From Avelusimicrobium sp963660385 (GTDB lineage: Bacteria > Elusimicrobiota > Elusimicrobia > Elusimicrobiales > Elusimicrobiaceae), in contig CAVKWQ010000034.1 in NCBI GenBank assembly GCA_963660385.1, forward strand, positions 1 through 18,595: a stretch of DNA of 18,595 nt, written 5' to 3'. This document shows, piece by piece, positions 1 through 7,110 of the stretch (positions are counted from its first letter, which is position 1; every line of letters starts with the position of its first letter). The notes below the pieces were generated by a model. The model worked only from the letters and a program-made list of their open reading frames with translations, did no database searches and was not told where the DNA came from. The position numbers and the translations under genes are program-made.

Positions 1-770
1 GGCGCATAATGGCCAATAATGTTACTTTTAAAGATACGAACTTCCACCAAAGCAATGTAGCAAATACGATTTACGGCAATGACATCCCCGTAATGGGCGG
101 CAAGACGGACAATATGGAAATTTCCGGCACCGCCAAAATTAACAAAAGCGCGCAGAACTCGGCGAACCTGGGGGAAGAACTTTGGTGGGATAACCAATAT
201 GCGAGTGATTACGACGCTTCCGGGAATAAAAAGACAAACGGTAAAACTTACACCTCGTTTTTACTGAAAAGCAAAAATGGACGGTCGTGTCCTTCTGGGG
301 CAGATCAATTTTGTGAACAACCATTAGATGCGGATGGTGTTCCCGGGACGTGGGATGATAGTTCTTGTACCTGTACTTGTCCGGCTGGTGCTGTGCTAAG
401 AGACGAACAATGCATTGAGGCGTGTAAAAATATATCTTCTGAGGTACAACAAAAATGCACGGATCCGCAAGACAGAAATAGCGAAAAGGGAACTTGGAAC
501 TATTCAACTTGCACCTGTGATTGTCCTACTGGAACAACTTTAAATGAAGAAGGAGAGTGCTATGCTGGCGGCTCTGAGTGTTATTTTGAGGCGGTTGGAA
601 CCATAAACAATCCGGGAACTTGTGCTGCCTGCGGGTGGGTCCGGCCTAAGGATAATAAGTGTTCGCCTGGGCAAACTGGTTGGGACGTGATAGAGGACCA
701 TTGTTCTGATCATACATCAAGTGGTACTGGCTATTGCTATGCTGATGAGTTAGTATGCGTTTGCCACTAA
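1..770 (+). CDS. Cysteine-rich repeat protein, C-terminal part (5' end outside window)
   Basis: The frame is open to the left edge, with no stop before the first ATG at 9, no visible ribosome binding site and no signal peptide, so the true start probably lies upstream. Residues are numbered from that ATG. Residues 1-90 are polar and cysteine-free. Residues 94-252 hold 20 cysteines. Two modules about 48 residues apart share a core: GTWDDSSCTCTCPAG (113-127) and GTWNYSTCTCDCPTG (161-175), each followed by a further Cys. A third, different Cys region (191-252) ends the protein with CVCH. The spacing resembles disulphide-rich EGF-like or TIL-like modules, which points to an exported or surface protein; that is inference. 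I do not recognise the family. A strong terminator follows directly. Confidence 0.75.
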   Translation, partial: RIMANNVTFKDTNFHQSNVANTIYGNDIPVMGGKTDNMEISGTAKINKSAQNSANLGEELWWDNQYASDYDASGNKKTNGKTYTSFLLKSKNGRSCPSGADQFCEQPLDADGVPGTWDDSSCTCTCPAGAVLRDEQCIEACKNISSEVQQKCTDPQDRNSEKGTWNYSTCTCDCPTGTTLNEEGECYAGGSECYFEAVGTINNPGTCAACGWVRPKDNKCSPGQTGWDVIEDHCSDHTSSGTGYCYADELVCVCH

Positions 771-774
771 ATAT

Positions 775-806
775 AACCCCCTCCGTAAAAACGGAGGGGG
801 TTTTCT
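775..806 (+). terminator. Rho-independent terminator after the Cys-rich gene
   Basis: A perfect 10-bp stem (777-786 with 791-800, CCCCCTCCGT/ACGGAGGGGG) encloses an AAAA loop. It is extended by two A-T pairs and followed by TTTTCTCTCTT. It begins five bases after the stop codon at 768-770. Confidence 0.93.
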
Positions 807-809
807 CTC

Positions 810-838
810 TTGCACAAAACCCCCGTATTTTTTACACT
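810..838 (+). promoter_or_regulatory. Possible sigma70-type promoter for the GDPD gene
   Basis: TTGCAC (810-815) and TACACT (833-838) are 17 bp apart, matching the consensus at 3/6 and 4/6 positions. Transcription would be expected to start at about 845, which is the A of the ATG, so the mRNA would be leaderless. No Shine-Dalgarno sequence lies before this ATG, which fits. The boxes are only moderate matches. Confidence 0.35.
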
Positions 839-844
839 ACAAGT

Positions 845-1543
845 ATGATTTATTTTGCTCATCGCGGCGCGTCCAAAGAGCGCGTCCAAAATACGTTGCC
901 TGCTTTTGCCCGCGCGCGGGAACTCGGCGCTACCCGCTACGAGTTGGACGTGCATTTGTCAAAAGACGGTGTGCTGCTCGTCCACCACGATTATTCTTTG
1001 CTATCCACGGCGGGCGTGGCCGTACAGTTGGGCTCGCTGACGGTATCGGATTTAAAAAAATATCCGCTGATAAACAAATTCACCCAAGCGCCTGTTTTGG
1101 TGCCGCAGTTGCAAGAAGTTTTGCCTGTGGTTCGCCCGCAACTTGCGTGTTTAAACATTGAACTGAAAAACGATGACAACCGTTACCCCGGGTTGGAAGC
1201 AGCCTTACTGTCCTGCCTGCGCCAAACGGCCCCCGATATTTTGCCAAAAACGCTGTTTTCTAGTTTTGATTATGATACCCTGGTACGGTTACGCAAACTG
1301 GATAAAAATGCGCGTATCGGCCTATTAACGCGGCCTTTTGACGTTTCCAAGGCGCTTGCGCTGGGGGCGGAGAGTGTGCATATGAATTATACGCGCTTTA
1401 CCCCGCAAATTGCGCAAGTTTGCCACGCAAACAACCTTAAAATTTACTTATACACCGTAAACGAGCCTGCGCTTGCCGCGCACTTGGCGGCGGAGGGTGC
1501 GGACGGCATTTTTACCGATTGCATAGGGCTGTTTGTAAAGTAA
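845..1543 (+). CDS. Glycerophosphodiester phosphodiesterase (GDPD family)
   Basis: Predicted to hydrolyse glycerophosphodiesters from phospholipid turnover to glycerol-3-phosphate and an alcohol, using a metal-dependent TIM barrel. The 232-residue product starts with the hallmark HRGAS (residues 5-9 from the ATG at 845). It continues with NTLPAF, the metal-binding YELDVHLSKDG segment and the second catalytic His in VHHD. The barrel end carries YTVNEP and GADGIFTD, typical of the family. The length matches single-domain bacterial enzymes, and no signal peptide is visible, so it should be cytoplasmic. The frame is open back to 755, but that extension runs through the preceding terminator. The family's usual PENT is replaced by QNT. 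It appears to be a single-gene unit. Confidence 0.92.
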   Translation: MIYFAHRGASKERVQNTLPAFARARELGATRYELDVHLSKDGVLLVHHDYSLLSTAGVAVQLGSLTVSDLKKYPLINKFTQAPVLVPQLQEVLPVVRPQLACLNIELKNDDNRYPGLEAALLSCLRQTAPDILPKTLFSSFDYDTLVRLRKLDKNARIGLLTRPFDVSKALALGAESVHMNYTRFTPQIAQVCHANNLKIYLYTVNEPALAAHLAAEGADGIFTDCIGLFVK

Positions 1544-1570
1544 AAAATTAGAGGTTGCCTTTCCTGCCAA

Positions 1571-1601
1571 TAAAAAACCGCCCCGCGAAAAAAACGGGGC
1601 G
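1571..1601 (-). terminator. Terminator of the folD-lipoprotein unit
   Basis: A 7-bp GC stem (1579-1585 with 1595-1601, CGCCCCG/CGGGGCG) is followed on the minus strand by GG and then TTTTTTA. On the plus strand there is no U tract, so it mainly serves the minus-strand genes. It may also block read-through from the converging GDPD gene, which has no other visible terminator. Confidence 0.85.
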
Positions 1602-1620
1602 ATAACATTTAATCTACTTT

Positions 1621-2031
1621 TTAATAATCGTAACCGTACGAGTTAGAGGATTCTTCGGAGGACGATTCCGCCGAGCCCTGCATACCGTAATACTCTTCGG
1701 GCGTGTAGCGTTTGGGTTTGCTCCACAAGCGTTTTTCCTTTTTGTAGTCCGCGTCGCTGGGCTGGCCGGGTACCTTGGGTTGTTGGCGGTCGTCAAAGAA
1801 ATAAATGGTTTTATCCTGTTCCGGCCCGACGTTAAAGATGTATTCGGATTCAATATTCGGGGCCGTTTCGCGGCGTTCTTTGGCGGCTTCTTTGGATAAA
1901 TCTTCCATATAATCTTCTTCCGTCAAATAAATTTTGCGGTTATATTTTTCTTTTTTCTTTTGGTTGGTGTTGCACGCCGCCATAAGGCCCGCGCACAAGA
2001 CGAAAATCAAACAAATAGAAAGTTTTTTCAT
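1621..2031 (-). CDS. Small predicted lipoprotein, unknown function
   Basis: The protein has 136 residues. It starts with a charged MKK, a hydrophobic stretch (4-19) and Cys20 in LMAAC, a plausible although not perfect lipobox, so it is probably a membrane-anchored lipoprotein. The mature part is highly charged and hydrophilic, with Lys/Glu-rich segments, a YIFNVGPEQDKTIYFF segment in the middle and a Ser/Glu/Tyr-rich tail ending in SYGYDY. I recognise no domain. The start is well defined: AAGGAG lies at 2037-2042 five bases before the ATG, and it overlaps the folD stop codon, so translation is probably coupled to folD. The gene ends just before a terminator. Its pairing with folD may be only transcriptional. 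Confidence 0.8.
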   Translation of the reverse strand: MKKLSICLIFVLCAGLMAACNTNQKKKEKYNRKIYLTEEDYMEDLSKEAAKERRETAPNIESEYIFNVGPEQDKTIYFFDDRQQPKVPGQPSDADYKKEKRLWSKPKRYTPEEYYGMQGSAESSSEESSNSYGYDY

Positions 2032-2040
2032 ACGGTCTCC

Positions 2041-2901
2041 TTAAAGTTTCCTTTCCCCAGATAGTACAATGTTTTCCAGCAGCACTGCAAGCGTTACCGG
2101 GCCGACTCCGCCGGGGACGGGCGAGTAAGACACGCCGCGCGTTTCCAACTGCGCGGGAGTAGCATCCCCGCACAAACGGCCGTCTGCCCAGTTGGTTGAA
2201 ATGTCAATTACCGACGAGCCGGGTTTGAGCCAGTCCGCCTGCAACAAGCCGGGCTTGCCCGCGGCGGAGCATATTAAATCAGCATCTTTTAACGCACGCG
2301 GCAAATCTGTTTTGGTGTGGCAAATTTTAACAGTCGCATTTTTGCAGGTGAGTAAATGCGCCAACGGGCGCCCCACCGTGCTGGACCGGCCAATCACGGC
2401 GGCTTCGGCGCCGGACAAGGGAAGTTGATGATATTCCAGCAAGCGGATAACGGCCATAGCCGTACACGGGGCAAACCCTTTTAAGGCCAATATTTCCGGC
2501 CACGTTTTGCACAGAAACAAATTGCCCGCGTTGATGTTGGACATCCCGTCAATATCTTTTTGCGGGGCGAGCAAATCGGCGTACGGAGTGGCGGCCAAAT
2601 GTTCGGGTAGCGGCCGCGGAATTAAAATAGCGTCCACGTTTTTATCGGCGGATAAATTTTTGACTAATTCTAAAAATTCCGCCGCCGGGGTTTGGTTATC
2701 CACCTCAAAAACTTTTGTATCCACACCCAACTGCTGGGCGGCGGCGACCTCTTTTTTAAGGTACACATACGCCCCATAATCCTCGGTGGAGCCGATGGCC
2801 CGCAAGCATATCGGGCGGCCTAATTTTTGGCGCACGGCTTCGGCCCTTTGGGGTAAGGGCTGGCGGATTTGAGCGGCTAGGGTGCGTCCTTCTAAAATCA
2901 T
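2041..2901 (-). CDS. folD: FolD-family methylenetetrahydrofolate dehydrogenase/cyclohydrolase with altered active site
   Basis: FolD interconverts 5,10-methylene-, methenyl- and 10-formyl-tetrahydrofolate in the cytoplasm. The protein has 286 residues, the normal length. Visible motifs are Tyr45 and Lys49 (YVYLK, catalytic pair), KDIDG with Asp118, the nucleotide-binding GRSSTVGRPLAHLL (171-184), ICSAAGKPG (210-218), LKPGSSVID and the signature SPVPGGVGPVT (260-270). Two positions are unusual. The segment normally read as VQLPLP is IPRPLP, so the conserved Gln (Gln98 in E. coli) aligns with Pro95. The spacing of 23 residues to Asp118 supports that alignment. The usual PCTP is PCTA (145-148). 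The fold looks intact, but activity may be changed or lost. The start has no Shine-Dalgarno sequence. Confidence 0.88.
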   Translation of the reverse strand: MILEGRTLAAQIRQPLPQRAEAVRQKLGRPICLRAIGSTEDYGAYVYLKKEVAAAQQLGVDTKVFEVDNQTPAAEFLELVKNLSADKNVDAILIPRPLPEHLAATPYADLLAPQKDIDGMSNINAGNLFLCKTWPEILALKGFAPCTAMAVIRLLEYHQLPLSGAEAAVIGRSSTVGRPLAHLLTCKNATVKICHTKTDLPRALKDADLICSAAGKPGLLQADWLKPGSSVIDISTNWADGRLCGDATPAQLETRGVSYSPVPGGVGPVTLAVLLENIVLSGERKL

Positions 2902-2908
2902 ATTTATT

Positions 2909-2917
2909 ATTTTAGCA
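2909..2917 (-). promoter_or_regulatory. Extended -10 promoter for folD, possibly leaderless
   Basis: On the minus strand TGCTAAAAT (2917 to 2909) is an extended -10 element with 5/6 match in its hexamer. The expected start, seven bases later, falls at 2901-2902, at the folD ATG. There is no convincing -35 box and no Shine-Dalgarno sequence. Confidence 0.45.
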
Positions 2918-2940
2918 AATTAGGCGGTGTTATTCGTGCG

Positions 2941-3249
2941 AAGCCCGAATATGGAGTGCCCAAATAAGGCGGTACCACAAAAGCAGTATCGCCCAAGTAA
3001 TCAAGAGAGTGCGGTTAATCTGCCGCCCGCTAGGGCAAAAACAGTGCCGCCTAACCAATCAAATGAGCGCGGAAAATCCGCGGCGCGTAACGCAAAAAAA
3101 GAGCAACACTACAAAAAGAGTGTTGCTCCATTAATCAGATGAGTGCGGTTAATCTCCGCGGCCTGGAAGGCCAATGCTTTTTATAGAAGAGGGCGACACC
3201 GCAAAAATAGTGTCGCCCAACCAGTCAAATGAGAGCAGATAATCCGCCC
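2941..3249. repeat. Array of four diverged hairpin-repeat units between lepA and folD
   Basis: This non-coding stretch consists of imperfect copies of one unit. In plus-strand order a unit has a large hairpin, a linker resembling AATCAAATGAG, and a small GCGG/CCGC-type hairpin around TTAATC. Large hairpins: 2968-2993 (8 bp), 3101-3128 (10 bp, perfect) and 3191-3218 (9 bp, perfect). The copy near 3033-3050 has lost most of its left arm. Loops share an A-rich core followed by AGT. Arms differ between copies, yet pairing is kept in three of them. Small hairpins sit at 3011-3026, 3068-3082 and 3145-3159; the small-hairpin position of the last copy (about 3235-3248) is degraded. A further 5-bp hairpin (3160-3172) lies in the last spacer. 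A truncated copy may precede at 2955-2961. Function unknown. Confidence 0.75.
3094..3128 (-). terminator. lepA: Rho-independent terminator downstream of lepA
   Basis: On the minus strand a perfect 10-bp stem (3128-3119 with 3110-3101) with an 8-base loop is followed immediately by seven T (3100-3094). It is the third large hairpin of the repeat array and the only one with a proper U tract. It would end the long minus-strand operon about 135 bases after the lepA stop. Confidence 0.85.
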
Positions 3250-3260
3250 GACCCGCAGGG

Positions 3261-5090
3261 TCATTCTTCGTCAATTTTGAGCATCGCCACAAAGGCTTCT
3301 TGCGGGATGTTCAAACTGCCGATAGATTTCATACGCTTTTTACCTTCCTTCTGTTTTTCCAGCAATTTGCGTTTGCGGGTGATATCGCCGCCGTAGCACT
3401 TGGCAATAACGTCTTTGCGGAAGGCGGGAATCGTCTCGCGGGCAATTACTTTGCCGTTGACGGCGGCCTGTACAGCCACTTCAAACTGCTGGCGACCGAT
3501 AAGTTCCTTTAACTTGGCGCATAAGGCGCGGCCCATCGTTTGGGCTTTGTCCTTGTGTACCACTACGGAAAGCGCATCTACCGCCGTACCGTGGAGCAAG
3601 ATTTCCATTAATACCACATCGGAACTGCGGAAGCCGGCAACCTCGTAGTCAAACGAGGCATAGCCCTTGGAAACGGATTTTAACTTATTGTAAAAGTCTA
3701 TTACCATTTCGCCCATCGGCATTTCGTACTTGATAATCACGCGCTGGTTGGACAAATGGTCCATACTCATAAAGGTCCCGCGCTTTTCTTTAAGCAGCGT
3801 CATCACGCCGTCCATAAATTCCACAGGGGTAACAATGGTAATGTGGATGACGGGCTCTTTGATATCAATAATATCGCCGTACGGGGGAAAGTTGGCCGGG
3901 TTATCAATGATTTTATAGCCCGGATCGTCCGGCGCATCGGGCAGGGCGGAAAGTTCCTGCGGGTGTGATTTGCGCGGCGTAAATTTAACGTGATAAACCA
4001 CGTTGGGGCTGGTGGCAATCAGCGATAAATTAAATTCGCGTTCCAAGCGTTCCTTTACAATTTCAATATGTAAAATACCCATAAACCCCAAGCGGAACCC
4101 AAAGCCCAAGGCCTTAGAGGTTTCGCTCTGGTAGTGGAAGGACGAGTCGGAGAGGTTTAATTTTTCAAGCGCTTTGCGCAACAGCGGAAAATCCGTCGTT
4201 TCCACCGGGAAGATACTGGCAAACACCACGGGTTTAGCGTCGGCATAGCCGGGGAGTGCTTTTTCGGCGGGGCGTTCGGCCAAGGTAACGGTATCGCCCA
4301 CCTTTACTTGGTGGATGTCTTTAATACCGGCAACCAAATAGCCTACTTCCCCGGCGGAAAGTTCGGTGTCCTTGTGGAGTTGCTTGGGCGTCATATAGCC
4401 CAGTTCTTCAATTTTATAGGTAGTGCCGGAGGACATAAACTTAATGATTTGCCCCGGTTTGACGGCTCCGTCCACAATGCGCACATACATAATTACGCCG
4501 CGGAACGGGTCATAATACGAGTCAAAAATAAGCGCGCGCAAGGGGGCGTTCGGATCGCCTTGCGGGGCGGGAATATCGGTGATGATACGGTCCAGCAAGT
4601 GTTCAATGCCCATACCCGTTTTGGCGCTGACGCGTTCGGCCTCAATGGGCTCTTTTAAAATGTCCCACAGTTGCTCTTCGGACGTGTCCGCATCGGCCTG
4701 GGAAAGGTCCACCTTGTTCATTACGGGGATGATTTTAAGGCCTAAACTTTGCGCCAAATGCGCGTGCGCCACGGTCTGCGCTTCTACGCCTTGCGAAGCG
4801 TCCACCAAAAGCAGAACGCCCTCGCAGGCGCGCAAGGATCGGGCCACTTCGTAGGAAAAATCCACGTGGCCGGGGGTGTCAATAAGATTTAAAATGTAAT
4901 CTTTGTATAAAATGCGTACCGCTTTGGCTTTAATGGTAATGCCGCGCTCGCGTTCCAAGTCCATACCGTCTAGCAGTTGGGCTTGCATTTTGCGCTTGGG
5001 CACGGTGCCGGTATCTTCCAAAATGCGGTCGGATAGGGTTGTCTTGCCGTGGTCAATATGGGCCACGATAGAAAAGTTACGAATCTTCAT
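3261..5090 (-). CDS. lepA: Elongation factor 4 (LepA), ribosomal GTPase
   Basis: LepA is a translational GTPase that binds the ribosome and has been linked to back-translocation and to initiation or subunit maturation. The protein has 609 residues, against about 600 usually. GTPase motifs are G1 AHIDHGKT (10-17), G2 GITIKA (50-55), G3 DTPGH (71-75) and G4 NKVD (125-128). EF-G-like domains II, III and V follow, with the LepA-specific C-terminal domain ending in NIPQEAFVAMLKID. I chose the ATG at 5090 because MKIRNFSIVAHID is the family's usual N-terminus. The frame could start five codons earlier at a TTG (5105). Either start overlaps the end of EI (14 bases from the ATG), with only a weak ribosome binding site, suggesting translational coupling. 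It is the last gene of the operon. Confidence 0.96.
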   Translation of the reverse strand: MKIRNFSIVAHIDHGKTTLSDRILEDTGTVPKRKMQAQLLDGMDLERERGITIKAKAVRILYKDYILNLIDTPGHVDFSYEVARSLRACEGVLLLVDASQGVEAQTVAHAHLAQSLGLKIIPVMNKVDLSQADADTSEEQLWDILKEPIEAERVSAKTGMGIEHLLDRIITDIPAPQGDPNAPLRALIFDSYYDPFRGVIMYVRIVDGAVKPGQIIKFMSSGTTYKIEELGYMTPKQLHKDTELSAGEVGYLVAGIKDIHQVKVGDTVTLAERPAEKALPGYADAKPVVFASIFPVETTDFPLLRKALEKLNLSDSSFHYQSETSKALGFGFRLGFMGILHIEIVKERLEREFNLSLIATSPNVVYHVKFTPRKSHPQELSALPDAPDDPGYKIIDNPANFPPYGDIIDIKEPVIHITIVTPVEFMDGVMTLLKEKRGTFMSMDHLSNQRVIIKYEMPMGEMVIDFYNKLKSVSKGYASFDYEVAGFRSSDVVLMEILLHGTAVDALSVVVHKDKAQTMGRALCAKLKELIGRQQFEVAVQAAVNGKVIARETIPAFRKDVIAKCYGGDITRKRKLLEKQKEGKKRMKSIGSLNIPQEAFVAMLKIDEE

Positions 5091-6816
5091 TTTTGTTGTT
5101 ATCAATTAATTGCCGGATTTCGGCCGAACTGCCCATTAACAGGGCGGCTTGGGCCAAATCGGAACAGTTTTCAAAATTCAAATTGCGTATGTTGTTTTTT
5201 ACGCGCAGATACATACGCGGCGTTACGGAAAGCGCATCCACGCCAAGCCCCAAAAGCAACGGCAACATACGGGAATCGGCGGCGATTTCCCCGCAGATAC
5301 AAACCCGTTTGTTGCGTTTGTGGGCGGTTTGGATAATTTGGTTTATCGTACGCGCCACGGCGGGGTGGCAGGGGTCGTACATATGGGCGACTTCCTGGTT
5401 CACGCGGTCCACCGCTATTAGATATTGTATCAAGTCATTAGTGCCAATGGAAATAAAATCCAGTTCACCAATCATCCCGTCCAGGGCAATGGCGGCGGCG
5501 GGCACTTCAATCATCGCGCCCAACGCCACACGGTTTACGGGCTTTTTGCCCTTGGCTTCAAACTCCTTTAACACCTCGTTAAAGGCGGTGCGGACGTGGC
5601 GGACTTCCTCTACCGCGGACACCATAGGAATCATTATCTTCACTTGTGCAGGAACCTCGCAGGCGGTGCGCACAATGGCGCGGAGTTGCGTATAGAGCAG
5701 GTCCGGGTTTTTTAAAAATAAGCGGATACCGCGGCACCCCATAAAGGGGTTGGCGTCCTTATCAAATTCATCCAGCGGAAAATCGGGCATTTTGTCCGCG
5801 CCCAGGTCCGCCAGGCGGATAGCCGTGGGGCGCATATCAAAGCGCTTTAAAACGGCCAAATACATACGGTATTGGTCGTCCTCAGTGGGCGGCGTGGGGG
5901 TATCCATATACAAAAATTCGGTGCGCAGCAGGCCTAACCCATCGGTAATTAAGCGCTTGTTATCTTTGTTGTCTGTGCGCGGGTCGTAATTTACATACAG
6001 TTTTACGCCGCGGCCGTCCTGCGTGATAACGGGCAGGTGGTTAATGGTTTTTAAAAGGGCGTCCGTCTTTTTAATTTCGCGCTGGATTTTGCGGTAATTG
6101 GCCAAGGTGTAGCGGTCCGGGTTGATTACCAAGAGGCCGTTTTCGCCGTCAATAATCAGCGTGTCGCCGCTTTTAACATCTTTGGACGCGGTGGATAACC
6201 CAACGACGGCGGGCAGATTTAAACTCTGCGCCAAGAGCGCGGTGTGGCTCGTTTTGCCGCCGACGTCTGTGCAGAAACCGATGACTTGGTTTTCCTGCAA
6301 GTTAATGGTGTCGGACGGGTACAAATTGTGTGCCACGAGCAAGGAGGGCTTATTGATAGAAGCCAAAAATTCGCGCTTGCCGCCTTCCAAATTGTTTACC
6401 AAACGCTTGCCCACGTCAAAAATATCGTTGCGGCGTTCCTTAAAAAACGGGTCCTCAATTTTGTCAAAGGCGGAGGCTAATTCCTGCAAGGTAAGAAACA
6501 GCGCGGCCTGCGCGGAGAGGTGTTCCGTGCGGATTTTTTTGGCGACGGAATCCTTTAAGGCCGGGTCCTGCAAAATCAGTTTGTGGGTGGACATTAAATT
6601 GGCATATTCCGCCCCCAAGGTGGAGAGAACCTTCTTTTCGCACGCATCCAACTCATCCAGCGTTTTTTGCATAGCGTGGTGCATCTTTTGCAGTTCCGCC
6701 TTTACTTCGGCAGGTTCAATATACTGCCGCGACACCGCAAAATTATCTCCGGGCAACAACACCGCCGGACCAATGGCTACGCCAGGGCTGGCGGCAATGC
6801 CTTTTAGCACCAACAT
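5077..6816 (-). CDS. ptsI: PTS enzyme I (phosphoenolpyruvate-protein phosphotransferase)
   Basis: EI takes phosphate from phosphoenolpyruvate and passes it to HPr, the first step of all PTS sugar uptake. At 579 residues it is full length. It begins with GIAASPGVAIG, and the phospho-accepting His191 lies in GGKTSHTALLAQ. PEP-binding and catalytic elements are RTEFLYM (299-304), IEVPAAA with Glu437, GTNDL with Asp461, DR with Arg471, and Cys508 in CICGE. The conserved IRTLDIGGDK segment reads IRLADLGADK (333-342), a modest divergence. AAGGAG (6825-6830) overlaps the HPr stop, so EI is coupled to HPr, and its 3' end overlaps lepA. Confidence 0.97.
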   Translation of the reverse strand: MLVLKGIAASPGVAIGPAVLLPGDNFAVSRQYIEPAEVKAELQKMHHAMQKTLDELDACEKKVLSTLGAEYANLMSTHKLILQDPALKDSVAKKIRTEHLSAQAALFLTLQELASAFDKIEDPFFKERRNDIFDVGKRLVNNLEGGKREFLASINKPSLLVAHNLYPSDTINLQENQVIGFCTDVGGKTSHTALLAQSLNLPAVVGLSTASKDVKSGDTLIIDGENGLLVINPDRYTLANYRKIQREIKKTDALLKTINHLPVITQDGRGVKLYVNYDPRTDNKDNKRLITDGLGLLRTEFLYMDTPTPPTEDDQYRMYLAVLKRFDMRPTAIRLADLGADKMPDFPLDEFDKDANPFMGCRGIRLFLKNPDLLYTQLRAIVRTACEVPAQVKIMIPMVSAVEEVRHVRTAFNEVLKEFEAKGKKPVNRVALGAMIEVPAAAIALDGMIGELDFISIGTNDLIQYLIAVDRVNQEVAHMYDPCHPAVARTINQIIQTAHKRNKRVCICGEIAADSRMLPLLLGLGVDALSVTPRMYLRVKNNIRNLNFENCSDLAQAALLMGSSAEIRQLIDNNKNEDS

Positions 6817-6828
6817 ACTGTTTTCTCC

Positions 6829-7098
6829 TTAAAATTCTTCGTTAAATTTATTGTCAAACAAATTTTTAATCGTATCAAAGGCTTCTTTTTCATCCGAGCC
6901 GTTTGTCGTAAGCGTTACAAAGGAGCCGCACTCCGCCGCCAACATCATTAACCCCATAATGCTCTTGGCGTTGACGTTTACCCCGTCCTTGGACAGTTGG
7001 ATATCGCACGCAAAATTAGCCGCCGTCTGCGCCAGCAGCGCGGCCGGGCGTGTGTGCAAGCCTAACTGGTTAATGATTTTTATGTCCTGTTGTATCAC
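6829..7098 (-). CDS. ptsH: HPr phosphocarrier protein of the PTS
   Basis: HPr carries phosphate from EI to the EIIA domain. The protein has 89 residues. His15 in GLHTRPAA is the phosphocarrier site. Ser46 in AKSIMGL is the regulatory site, present as expected next to an HPr kinase in the same operon. The start codon is GTG. The choice is supported by GGGGGA (7102-7107) three bases upstream and by the family's N-terminus. It follows EIID by 12 bases and precedes EI by 12 bases. Confidence 0.97.
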   Translation of the reverse strand: MIQQDIKIINQLGLHTRPAALLAQTAANFACDIQLSKDGVNVNAKSIMGLMMLAAECGSFVTLTTNGSDEKEAFDTIKNLFDNKFNEEF

Positions 7099-7110
7099 AA
7101 ATCCCCCATA

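Noticed and set aside
2927..3142. 71-codon plus-strand open frame in the lepA-folD gap
   Set aside because: It runs through the hairpin repeats, has no ribosome binding site, and its composition follows the repeats rather than a protein.
3191..3218. Perfect 9-bp hairpin as a second lepA terminator
   Set aside because: On the minus strand it is followed by TCTTCTATAAAAAG, not a U tract. It may stabilise the 3' end but is unlikely to terminate well.
2968..3249. CRISPR array or integron attC array
   Set aside because: Units differ in sequence and spacing with no constant repeat or unique spacers. The CTAAC seen once (3051-3055), recalling an attC core, is not shared by the other copies, and no integrase or cas gene is near.
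4308..4658. 116-codon plus-strand frame opposite lepA and other long antisense frames (e.g. 6122-6832, 5093-5695, 11287-11877)
   Set aside because: They are opposite strongly conserved genes, lack ribosome binding sites and show no family motifs.
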